This document shows, piece after piece, positions 6,456 to 12,997 of a stretch of 12,997 bases of DNA. This stretch comes from Victivallales bacterium (GTDB taxonomy: Bacteria; Verrucomicrobiota; Lentisphaeria; Victivallales; Victivallaceae): assembly GCA_019038735.1 (NCBI GenBank), contig JAHOYW010000247.1:1-12997 (forward strand). Reading direction: 5' to 3'. The translations under genes and the position numbers were made by a program. The notes below the pieces were generated by a model that had not been told where the DNA came from, made no database searches, and saw only the letters and a list, made by a program, of their open reading frames with translations. The first letter of the stretch is position 1. Every line of letters starts with the position of its first letter.

Positions 6456-6461
6456 ATCCTT
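6456..6461 (-). promoter_or_regulatory. Ribosome binding site that fixes the methyltransferase start
   Basis: AAGGAT lies six bases before the ATG at 6447-6449, in an A-rich spacer between dus and the methyltransferase. It favours this start over the longer in-frame one at 6518. Confidence 0.65.
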
Positions 6462-6469
6462 TTTTTTGT

Positions 6470-7474
6470 TTAAATTAATAGTAATTTGCGATCGGCCATT
6501 GGATATACTTTTAGCCACTGGCGGTAGCGTTCGGATGGTCCTTCGCGGACGACTTTCATAAATTCGCTAAAATCTTTTCCGCTATGCAGAAACGATACTT
6601 GCGCCTTGAATTTACCGGGGAAACCACGGCTTTTTAAATAATCGAGTATTATTTTGCGGGATATTCGCATCGCTAGTGATTCGCCGTAATAATCAATCAT
6701 TTCCAATATATGCAGTTCCAGTTCATCACATAAATCTTTCGCGCTTGGAGGAATATAATTTTCCTGATCACGAAGTTCACGAAATAACCATGGATTTCCC
6801 ATTGCGCCACGTGCGAGCATTACGCTGTCACAGCCAGTTTTTTTCCGTATTTCAGCATAAGTCTCTATATTGGTGATTCCGCCGTTGGCGATTATCTGAA
6901 TGTCCACCGCTTCTCTCGCGGCGGATATAATATCGAAATAGACTGGACCAGCATAAAATTTATTTTTGACTCTGCCGTGGATGGTGACAGCCTGTGCTCC
7001 AGCTTCAGTCAAGCCGTTGACCAGTCTTAAAGTCATCTCCGGGTCTTGTTCATCGAGTATTCTTATTTTGGCAGTAACTGGATGGCGTGAAAGCTTTTCT
7101 ATTATCTCAAAACATTTAAATGCTTCGTCAATTTTTTGTCCTAGTGCGGCACCTGCACCTTTTTTGGCTACTTTGGGAACTGGACAACCAAGATTGAAGT
7201 CGAGAACGTCGAAATTATGTTGATTCAAAATATCCACAGCTTTACTGATTCTATCATGATCGCAGCCTACTAACTGAACCCCGAGCCATTCCTCATCATC
7301 GTCACGTTCCATAAAACGTGTTGTTTTGGCATTGCCGTAGGCGAGGGAACCGGCATCAATCATTTCGGTAAAGCAATATTTGCATCCGAAACGTCTTGCT
7401 GAACGGCGATATGGCAAATCCGTATAACCGGATAAGGGAGCGAGTATTATACTGTTTTCTGGATAGATATTCAA
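6470..7474 (-). CDS. dus: tRNA-dihydrouridine synthase
   Basis: The 334-residue FMN-dependent barrel reduces uridines in the D-loop of tRNA. Motifs in order are APLSGYTDLPYRR (12-24), FTEMIDAG (35-42), FNLGCPVPK (93-101) with the catalytic Cys97, AKIR (135-138, Lys136), TIHGR (164-168), NGGI (197-200) and ARGAMGNPWLF (221-231). The last three are the FMN phosphate and ring contacts of the family. It is closest in style to DusB, but the subfamily cannot be fixed by eye. The start is TTG at 7472-7474, overlapping the sigma factor stop by 4 nt (TTGA), so translation is probably coupled. No in-frame ATG lies before the first conserved motif, and the AAGAG just upstream is too close to be an ideal ribosome binding site. 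Confidence 0.93.
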   Translation of the reverse strand: MNIYPENSIILAPLSGYTDLPYRRSARRFGCKYCFTEMIDAGSLAYGNAKTTRFMERDDDEEWLGVQLVGCDHDRISKAVDILNQHNFDVLDFNLGCPVPKVAKKGAGAALGQKIDEAFKCFEIIEKLSRHPVTAKIRILDEQDPEMTLRLVNGLTEAGAQAVTIHGRVKNKFYAGPVYFDIISAAREAVDIQIIANGGITNIETYAEIRKKTGCDSVMLARGAMGNPWLFRELRDQENYIPPSAKDLCDELELHILEMIDYYGESLAMRISRKIILDYLKSRGFPGKFKAQVSFLHSGKDFSEFMKVVREGPSERYRQWLKVYPMADRKLLLI

Positions 7475-8394
7475 TGCTCTTTTGGGTTGTCAGAACGCAG
7501 GTTAGAAAGCTCTCCGTGCATACTCTGCAGTTTTTTAATTGCTTTATTTTGAATTTGGCGTACACGCTCACGAGTGCATCCTACTGCGATACCAACGTTT
7601 TCAAGAGTCATTACCGGATTGCCGTCAAGTCCGAAACGCATTTTGAGAACTTGCTTTTCACGTTCGAGAAGTTTGTCAACTAATACATATAGGTGTTTTA
7701 CGGACTCAATATTACCTAGCATATTATCCGGTGAAAGTTCTGATTTATCCGATATAAAATCCTGCATTTCTCCGCTTTCGCCATTGACGATAGGTTCGTT
7801 AAGAGACGAAGTATTCAAGTTTGCGTGACGCAGTTCGCGAACTGTACGCGGACTTAAGTCTAAGCGTTCAGCTATCTCTTTATTGGATGGAATTCTGCCA
7901 GACTCATCCTTTAATTCACGTTGAGCACGTTTTATTTTATTTATTTTTCCTACGGATTGAACAGGAATTCTAATTGTCCGGCTTTGTTCAGCGATTGCCC
8001 GGCGCATAGCTTGTTTGATCCACCATGTGCTATAAGTACTGAATTTAGCACCTTTGTTTGCTTCAAATTTTTCCGCCGCAGTCATCAAGCCGATATTTCC
8101 CTCAGAAATAAGATCGTGCTTTGCTAAACCGCGATTCATAAACTCGTTGGCGATTTTGACAACTAAGCGCAGGTTAGCTCGTATTAGTTTTGCTTTTGCT
8201 GTATCATGGGCTTTTTGATTGCCGGAATGAATATCCGTCGCCAATTGAATTTCATCATCAGGCGTGAGTAAAGCAAAGTCAATGATATTTCGCATATAGA
8301 CTTGCGAGGTGGTCATAGGGTTATGTTCCACCTTAGGTTTTTTTTCCTTTTTGAGCTTCTTGCTCAAAATATTTTTTTTATTTATATCAGGCAT
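7471..8394 (-). CDS. RNA polymerase sigma factor, sigma-70 family (primary-like / RpoS-like, no region 1.1)
   Basis: The 307 residues begin with a Lys-rich tail (1-25), then region 1.2 (about 27-60), region 2 (about 66-145), region 3 (about 146-220) and region 4 (about 232-293). Region 2.4, FSTYSTWWIKQAMRRAIAEQ (118-137), is the -10-recognition helix and nearly matches primary sigma factors. Region 4.2, TLENVGIAVGCTRERVRQ (263-280), carries the -35-recognition helix. The absence of region 1.1 and of the non-conserved insert, and the short length, suggest a group 2 (RpoS-like) factor. A compact primary sigma is the alternative, so I give no symbol. It lies 22 nt after purL, and its stop overlaps the start of dus. 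The only ribosome binding site candidate is a weak AAGAGAT upstream. Confidence 0.93.
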   Translation of the reverse strand: MPDINKKNILSKKLKKEKKPKVEHNPMTTSQVYMRNIIDFALLTPDDEIQLATDIHSGNQKAHDTAKAKLIRANLRLVVKIANEFMNRGLAKHDLISEGNIGLMTAAEKFEANKGAKFSTYSTWWIKQAMRRAIAEQSRTIRIPVQSVGKINKIKRAQRELKDESGRIPSNKEIAERLDLSPRTVRELRHANLNTSSLNEPIVNGESGEMQDFISDKSELSPDNMLGNIESVKHLYVLVDKLLEREKQVLKMRFGLDGNPVMTLENVGIAVGCTRERVRQIQNKAIKKLQSMHGELSNLRSDNPKEH

Positions 8395-8416
8395 TCTTAA
8401 TTATCTCTTGTTAAAA

Positions 8417-11362
8417 CTAGATATGATCAAGTGTTTCTTTATAAGCCTTTATTATTTTGTCAAGTTGTATTTTGTTGCCGTTTACCTCAAGTACCGGCTC
8501 AGTAATGACTTCTCCGACTTTGGCAAATGGGACGCCGGTAAGAATTTTTTCTATTTGTTCAGCTTTGTCAGGTGACACTGTCATGAGAAAACGGGTATTA
8601 GATTCTGAAAACAGAATTTGCGTTGTGCTACAGGATTCAGACAGCGGGACTTTGTTTAGGTCGACCTTCAATCCGAGTCTACCGCCTATAGCAGTTTTTG
8701 CTAAAGCTATTCCCAATCCGCCGATAGCAGGAGTATGTAATGAATTAGCTAATTCAGCTTCAGTGATTTTTGATACTGCTGAATAAACTTTTTTGGCATA
8801 ATCAGCATCCACTTTCGGAACATTATTGCCAACTGCGTCAAACATAGCGTAATATTCACTACCGCCGAGCTCGTTGGCTGTATTTCCAATAAGATATACC
8901 AAATCACCAGCAAATTTAGCGTCAAGACTTACAGATTTGCTGATGTTATCCATTTTGGAGATTGCACTGAACAGGACAGTAGGCGGAATGGATATTTTTT
9001 TGCCACCGCGTGAACTGTCGTTTTTCATGCTGTCCTTACCTGAAATACATGGTACTTGAAAAGCTTTTGTATAATCATACAATGCCTGATTAGCTCTGAC
9101 CAACTGCGCCAGTTTGTAAGTTCCGTCAGGAGTTTTGTCGCTCTGAACAGGGTCCGGCCAGCAGAAGTTATCCAGTCCGGCAATCATATCCATTTTACCA
9201 CCGACGGCGATGATGCGGCGTATTGACAAGTCAATAATCGACGCCATCATGTCGTAAGTGTCAATATCACTGTAACGAGGCAGGATTCCTTCGGAAAGGA
9301 TTACGCCTTCAGTACTGAGTTGTTCGATCATAGTAACAGTCGCGTCACTGACAACATCACGGCATTTACCCACTAGCGGCTTGATAACGCTCAAGCCTTT
9401 TACTTCGTGGTCGTATTGGCGTGCTTTATATTCGCCCGAGCAGATATTCAAACGCCCGAGCATAGTTTCCAGATCAGCAAAACAGTCACGTTCTGAAATG
9501 TCAGGTTCAACAAATTCAGGTTTGTTCCATTCAGCTTTGAGTTTCAAGCGCGGCAGACCATCGTGCATGAATTCGATATCCATCAAAGCGACAGTCTCGT
9601 CATTATACATCATGTGAAATTTGCCATTATCGGTAAATTCACCCATGACAGTAGCTTCAACATCACGGGACTTAGCCAAAGCTTTGAATTCCTCAAGTTT
9701 TTCCGGCTGAACCGCAAAACTCATTCTTTCCTGAGCTTCTGAAACGAGGATTTCCCAAGGTTTCATGCCGGGGTATTTCAGGGGAGCTTTAGCCAGATCC
9801 ATACGGCATCCGCCGCAGAGTTCAGCCATTTCACCGATACTTGATGAAAGTCCGCCCGCACCGTTATCCGTTACAAAACGATATAGACCGCGGTCACGTG
9901 CTTCGTAAATAAAATCGCTCATTTTTTTCTGCATAATCGGGTCGCCGATTTGTACAGCTTGAGTCGGGCTGTCTTTATGTAATTCTTCTGAAGAAAAAGT
10001 CGCGCCGTGGATACCGTCTTTGCCAATACGTCCGCCGGTCATGACAATTATATCGCCGGGATTAATGGATTTGTCAGCACCACCGATGCCGTTGACTGTT
10101 TTAGGTAAAGTTCCGACTGTTCCGCAATAAACTAGAGGTTTACCGAGGTAACGTTCGTCAAAATATTCCCAACCGAGCCCATAAGGAATTCCACTCTGGT
10201 TCCCGCCTTCGATAACGCCCTGGTGAACTCCGTCGCGGAGGCGGCGGGGATGCAACAGTCCTTCAGGAACATCCGCAGGGTCGGTAAATGGTGAACCGAG
10301 GCAATAGCCCCAGACATTTATAAGGAGATTCGCGCCTTGTCCGGTTCCCATCGGGTCACGGTTTACGCCGACAATTCCAGTCATCGCGCCACCGAAAGGG
10401 TCAAGGGCTGACGGACTATTATGAGTTTCAACTTTATATACGAGGTCAAGTTTGTCATTAAAAGCAATAACTCCGGCATTATCATGGAAGACTGATACGA
10501 GCCAGTCAACTTCTTCGCCAATCTCAAAAGTGCTCTTCATTATATAGCTTTTGTAGCATGAAACAATATTTTCAGATTCGCCGGTTTCCTTATTTGTATA
10601 GTCGATTTCAGCGGCAAAAATTTTGTGTTTGCAATGCTCTGACCAAGTTTGAGCCAGCACTTCAAGCTCAACGTCGGTTGGATTATCAGTTAAACCGTAT
10701 TCTTCACGCCCCTCGGCATTACGAAAATAATTTTGGATTACCTGCATTTCCTGCAGTGTTAAAGCTAAAATACCCTTGCGGCTGATCTCAAGCAGTTCTT
10801 CGTCTGTAACATCCAGATTGTAAGTCTCAACTTTACCGGCTCCTGATGACTGCATGACCGGCATGTTCAGAGGAATACCATTTGCCAAGTCTGCACCAGT
10901 GAAAATACGGATAGATTCGATTAATTCGTTCGCGAGTAAATCTTTGGCGATGTGTTCAACGGTGGCGATATTTAGATCATCACCGTAAAGCATATATTCA
11001 ATAGAACTAAAAATCTTTTCATCATTACGCAAAGTACGTCCGATAATATCGCTGACCGCCTCTTTAGCTGAACGTCCGACGTTGTCAGTAACACCAGGTT
11101 TGAAGCCGACTGATACCAGAAACGCGCAATCTCCGGCGGGAATACTTTCCCCAATTATACCGTTTTGCAAGACCGGATTAGTCAAGGCTTTAGCTACAGC
11201 ACTTGCCTCATTGTCGGAAATATCGGCAGAAATAATATATACGTCCCGCGTCCAAACTTCCGCGATTTTTAAGTTTAAAAAGTCTGTAATCTGCTGCTGA
11301 ATGCCACTCCCTCTGGAGTCGCGCCATTTTCTTAACGGAGATATTTCGATACGATAGTTCAT
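8417..11362 (-). CDS. purL: Phosphoribosylformylglycinamidine (FGAM) synthase, PurL with PurS-like N-terminus, no glutaminase domain
   Basis: This 981-residue enzyme performs the fourth step of purine synthesis, FGAR to FGAM, using ATP and ammonia. Core motifs are QTWSEHCKHK (238-247), KVETHNSPSALDPFGGA (310-326), GTGQGANLL (339-347), MTGGRIGKDGIHG (441-453), DNGAGGLSS (499-507) and ISGKDSMKND (773-782). Residues 1-170 look like two ferredoxin-like repeats equivalent to PurS or to the N-terminal domain of large PurL. The protein stops at the end of the second synthetase half, so it lacks the class I glutaminase found in the roughly 1,300-residue proteobacterial enzyme. A separate PurQ is expected elsewhere. 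It is therefore intermediate between the three-subunit and one-chain types. The start is the ATG at 11360-11362 with a poor Shine-Dalgarno sequence. It is the first gene of a likely four-gene operon. Confidence 0.95.
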   Translation of the reverse strand: MNYRIEISPLRKWRDSRGSGIQQQITDFLNLKIAEVWTRDVYIISADISDNEASAVAKALTNPVLQNGIIGESIPAGDCAFLVSVGFKPGVTDNVGRSAKEAVSDIIGRTLRNDEKIFSSIEYMLYGDDLNIATVEHIAKDLLANELIESIRIFTGADLANGIPLNMPVMQSSGAGKVETYNLDVTDEELLEISRKGILALTLQEMQVIQNYFRNAEGREEYGLTDNPTDVELEVLAQTWSEHCKHKIFAAEIDYTNKETGESENIVSCYKSYIMKSTFEIGEEVDWLVSVFHDNAGVIAFNDKLDLVYKVETHNSPSALDPFGGAMTGIVGVNRDPMGTGQGANLLINVWGYCLGSPFTDPADVPEGLLHPRRLRDGVHQGVIEGGNQSGIPYGLGWEYFDERYLGKPLVYCGTVGTLPKTVNGIGGADKSINPGDIIVMTGGRIGKDGIHGATFSSEELHKDSPTQAVQIGDPIMQKKMSDFIYEARDRGLYRFVTDNGAGGLSSSIGEMAELCGGCRMDLAKAPLKYPGMKPWEILVSEAQERMSFAVQPEKLEEFKALAKSRDVEATVMGEFTDNGKFHMMYNDETVALMDIEFMHDGLPRLKLKAEWNKPEFVEPDISERDCFADLETMLGRLNICSGEYKARQYDHEVKGLSVIKPLVGKCRDVVSDATVTMIEQLSTEGVILSEGILPRYSDIDTYDMMASIIDLSIRRIIAVGGKMDMIAGLDNFCWPDPVQSDKTPDGTYKLAQLVRANQALYDYTKAFQVPCISGKDSMKNDSSRGGKKISIPPTVLFSAISKMDNISKSVSLDAKFAGDLVYLIGNTANELGGSEYYAMFDAVGNNVPKVDADYAKKVYSAVSKITEAELANSLHTPAIGGLGIALAKTAIGGRLGLKVDLNKVPLSESCSTTQILFSESNTRFLMTVSPDKAEQIEKILTGVPFAKVGEVITEPVLEVNGNKIQLDKIIKAYKETLDHI

Positions 11363-11393
11363 GCTTTTAAGAATAAACCTTTGATTATTAGTT

Positions 11394-11423
11394 AATATAA
11401 ATACAGCTAGTCATAACAGTAAA
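11394..11423 (-). promoter_or_regulatory. Candidate promoter of the purL operon
   Basis: On the minus strand, TTTACT (11418-11423) is followed after 18 nt by TATATT (11394-11399). The leader would be about 25 nt. No purine riboswitch-like fold and no long palindromic operator was seen near it, so how the operon is regulated is not visible. Confidence 0.3.
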
Positions 11424-11445
11424 CTAAAAACGCTTCATAAGCAAG

Positions 11446-11625
11446 TTAAATTGCCTCGGAAAAGTAAAAAAAACCTTTTTTTTCTATTTGCTCTAATTCT
11501 TTGGCTTCCTTGTCTTGAGCTAGTTTTAGTCTGGTATTAATATCTATATCACGGGAGGACATTAAGTAGAAAAACTGAAATTTATGATTGAAATTATGTA
11601 AATCAGGAAATAATGCTGGAAAAAA
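11446..11625 (-). pseudogene. Open stretch of 59 codons without a proper start: possible gene remnant or small protein of 38 residues
   Basis: The frame is open from just after a stop at 11626-11628 to TAA at 11446-11448. The only ATG (11560-11562) would give 38 residues, MSSRDIDINTRLKLAQ and onward, ending in KKGFFYFSEAI. The codons before it also read like protein (LFPDLHNFNHKFQFFYL), which suggests the C-terminal end of a decayed gene rather than a small gene of its own. No ribosome binding site precedes the ATG. It is oriented like purL and ends 83 nt upstream of it. I do not recognise a parent family, and chance openness in AT-rich DNA is possible. Together with the two candidate promoters it accounts for most of the 378-nt gap between purL and rpmA. 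Confidence 0.3.
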
Positions 11626-11648
11626 CTAGTATTTTATTGTATAATTAC

Positions 11649-11676
11649 TTGATATTGGACTATGAACGGATATATT
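11649..11676 (+). promoter_or_regulatory. Candidate sigma-70 promoter of rpmA
   Basis: TTGATA (11649-11654) and TATATT (11671-11676) are separated by 16 nt in the correct orientation. This gives a leader of about 60 nt before rpmA. It is the best -35/-10 pair in the region. Confidence 0.45.
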
Positions 11677-11740
11677 CTTTTTTCTGTTACATATACATAG
11701 AATGAAAATATAATATAATTAAAAATAATGAGGCAATATC

Positions 11741-11995
11741 ATGGCACATAAGAAAGGTCAATCAAGTAGTAGAAACGGCCGTGACAGTAATCCGCAATAT
11801 CTGGGCGTTAAAGCTTATGGTGGCGAAAAAGTTACTGCTGGAAGTATTATTATCCGTCAACGCGGAACTAAAATTCATCCTGGAAAGAACGTTGGATGCG
11901 GTAAAGATTTTACATTATTCGCGCTTTGTGACGGAATTGTTGAATTTCAGAGAAGTGCTAAGAAAAAAGTGAATATCATTCCCGCGACTGTATAA
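11741..11995 (+). CDS. rpmA: 50S ribosomal protein L27
   Basis: The 84 residues are of standard length for L27, whose N-terminal tail reaches the peptidyl transferase centre. The start [16 protein letters not shown], the middle [18 protein letters not shown] (27-44) and [16 protein letters not shown] (46-61) are diagnostic. There is no cleavable N-terminal extension as in Firmicutes. A GAGG Shine-Dalgarno sequence lies at 11730-11733. In most bacteria rplU (L21) is directly upstream; here it is not, and the upstream 378 nt hold no L21-like sequence. A terminator follows directly, then obgE. Confidence 0.97.
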   Translation: MAHKKGQSSSRNGRDSNPQYLGVKAYGGEKVTAGSIIIRQRGTKIHPGKNVGCGKDFTLFALCDGIVEFQRSAKKKVNIIPATV

Positions 11996-12016
11996 CACTT
12001 GTTTCTACTGGAAAAT

Positions 12017-12043
12017 GCCCGGTTTTAAAACTGGGCTTTTTTT
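12017..12043 (+). terminator. Intrinsic terminator after rpmA
   Basis: GCCCGGTT pairs with AACTGGGC (12017-12036, one G-T pair, TTAA loop) and is followed by seven T (12037-12043). It lies 22 nt after the rpmA stop and 40 nt before the obgE start, so it should separate, or partly attenuate, expression of the two genes. Confidence 0.85.
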
Positions 12044-12083
12044 GTATATGGATAAAATAATCAGTAAAAAATGATAACTGAAA

Positions 12084-12997
12084 ATGTTTGTAGATAAAAT
12101 TACAATTATAGTCAAAGGCGGAGACGGCGGCAATGGTTGCTGTAGTTTTCGTCGTGAAAAATTTGTTCCCAAAGGTGGACCTGACGGCGGAGACGGCGGC
12201 GGTGGCGGTAGTGTAATCCTGCGTACTTGTAGCGGTGAACAAAGCATGGTCGCTTTGGCCTTTAAACGTCATCATACCGGCAAGCGTGGTCCGCACGGAA
12301 AGGGTAAAACTCGTCACGGACGGCGCGGCGATGATGCTATTCTCAATATTCCGGTTGGGACTGTTATTACTGATGCTGAAACTGGTGAATTAATTGTTGA
12401 TTTAAACTATCCGGATATTGATTATGTAATTGCTCAAGGCGGAGACGGCGGACGCGGTAATACTCGTTTTGCGACTAGTCTCAATAGAGCTCCGATGAAA
12501 TGCGAACCCGGTTGGCCCGGTGAAGAACGAAGAGTTACTTTAGAATTAAAAACTATGGCTGATGTCGGCTTTGTTGGATTCCCTAATGCCGGAAAATCAA
12601 CTTTATTAGGCAATATTTCAGCGGCGCACCCCAAAGTCGCGCCATATCCTTTTACTACTCTGCATCCTGTTGTCGGAGTTGTCGAATTAGCTAACTTTAA
12701 ACGCATGACAGTAGCGGATATTCCCGGACTGATTGACGGAGCTCATGAAAATATTGGGCTTGGGCACGCGTTCTTGAAACATATTGAACGTACTCATGTA
12801 CTGGCTTATATATTAGATATGGCTGGTGTAGATGGGCGCATGCCCTGGGACGATTTTCGTCATCTTCAAAATGAACTGGAGCTTTACATGAAAGGGCTGT
12901 CTAAGCGTCCTTCAATTATCATTGCCAATAAGATGGATTTACCTGAAAGTGCCGACAATCTCGAACTGCTTCGCGATGAGTTATCCAGCGAATTAAT
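12084..12997 (+). CDS. obgE: GTPase ObgE/CgtA, 3' end beyond window
   Basis: I translated 304 residues to the edge; a C-terminal part is missing. The Obg domain is complete: MFVDKITIIVKGGDGGNG (1-18), FRREKFVPKGGPDGGDGG (22-39) and AQGGDGGRGNTRFAT (117-131), the Gly-rich helices typical of the fold. The GTPase domain follows with G1 GFPNAGKS (165-172), switch I Thr191/Thr192 in YPFTTLHP, G3 DIPG (212-215) and G4 NKMD (282-285), all intact. ObgE binds the 50S subunit and takes part in its late assembly and in stress signalling. The ATG at 12084 has no evident Shine-Dalgarno sequence, and no clear promoter fits in the 40 nt after the rpmA terminator, so it may depend on read-through from rpmA. 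rpmA-obgE adjacency is the common bacterial order. Confidence 0.96.
   Translation, partial: MFVDKITIIVKGGDGGNGCCSFRREKFVPKGGPDGGDGGGGGSVILRTCSGEQSMVALAFKRHHTGKRGPHGKGKTRHGRRGDDAILNIPVGTVITDAETGELIVDLNYPDIDYVIAQGGDGGRGNTRFATSLNRAPMKCEPGWPGEERRVTLELKTMADVGFVGFPNAGKSTLLGNISAAHPKVAPYPFTTLHPVVGVVELANFKRMTVADIPGLIDGAHENIGLGHAFLKHIERTHVLAYILDMAGVDGRMPWDDFRHLQNELELYMKGLSKRPSIIIANKMDLPESADNLELLRDELSSEL

Noticed and set aside
6450..6518. Longer start of the methyltransferase
   Set aside because: It would overlap dus by 49 nt, and the added residues are poorly conserved in character. ATG 6449 has a clear ribosome binding site.
12071..12097. Eight-codon frame overlapping the obgE start (possible leader peptide)
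   Set aside because: It has no ribosome binding site and is too short to distinguish from chance.
11976..12317. Minus-strand open frames rich in Thr or Pro opposite obgE
   Set aside because: They are shadows of the Gly-rich Obg coding sequence on the other strand.

Overview
The window is a 13 kb piece of a bacterial chromosome with AT-rich intergenic DNA. Everything from the left edge to about 11.6 kb is on the minus strand except one small plus-strand gene at about 3 kb. From 11.74 kb to the right edge the genes are on the plus strand. The L27 protein starts MAHKKG without the N-terminal extension of Firmicutes, SrkA is mostly a Gram-negative protein, and there is a secreted orphan protein. 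These point to a Gram-negative. The spacers with modular hairpins, together with the PurL and sigma factor types, recall the Lentisphaerota/Verrucomicrobiota (PVC) side of the tree. That placement is a low-confidence inference; no rRNA is present.

Layout, left to right. (1) 1-2567, minus: a fused homocysteine S-methyltransferase/methylene-THF reductase, followed 4 nt later by a metal-binding TIM-barrel protein of the endonuclease IV/xylose isomerase superfamily, which runs off the left edge. (2) About 2650-3757: two long, diverged, hairpin-rich repeat arms in inverted orientation enclose one AT-rich plus-strand gene for a small single-pass membrane protein. (3) 3770-4735, minus: SrkA/RdoA-type stress kinase. 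(4) 4830-5612, minus: a secreted, lysine-rich protein of unknown function with a strong ribosome binding site. (5) 5697-11362, minus: a tight gene cluster of purL (PurS-like N-terminus, no glutaminase domain), a primary-like sigma-70 factor, tRNA-dihydrouridine synthase and a class I SAM methyltransferase, with gaps of 22 nt, a 4-nt overlap and 20 nt. (6) 11363-11740: a divergent intergenic region that also holds a 59-codon open stretch without a convincing start, possibly a gene remnant. (7) 11741-12997, plus: rpmA (L27), an intrinsic terminator, then obgE, cut by the right edge. The rplU gene normally found upstream of rpmA is absent.

Most genes are housekeeping: one-carbon/methionine metabolism, purine synthesis, tRNA modification, transcription and ribosome assembly. 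No CRISPR array, tRNA, rRNA, transposase, integrase or recognisable defence operon is visible. The least explained part is the inverted-repeat island at 2.65-3.76 kb. Its two arms share conserved loops on stems that differ in sequence but still pair, so structure rather than sequence seems to be conserved.
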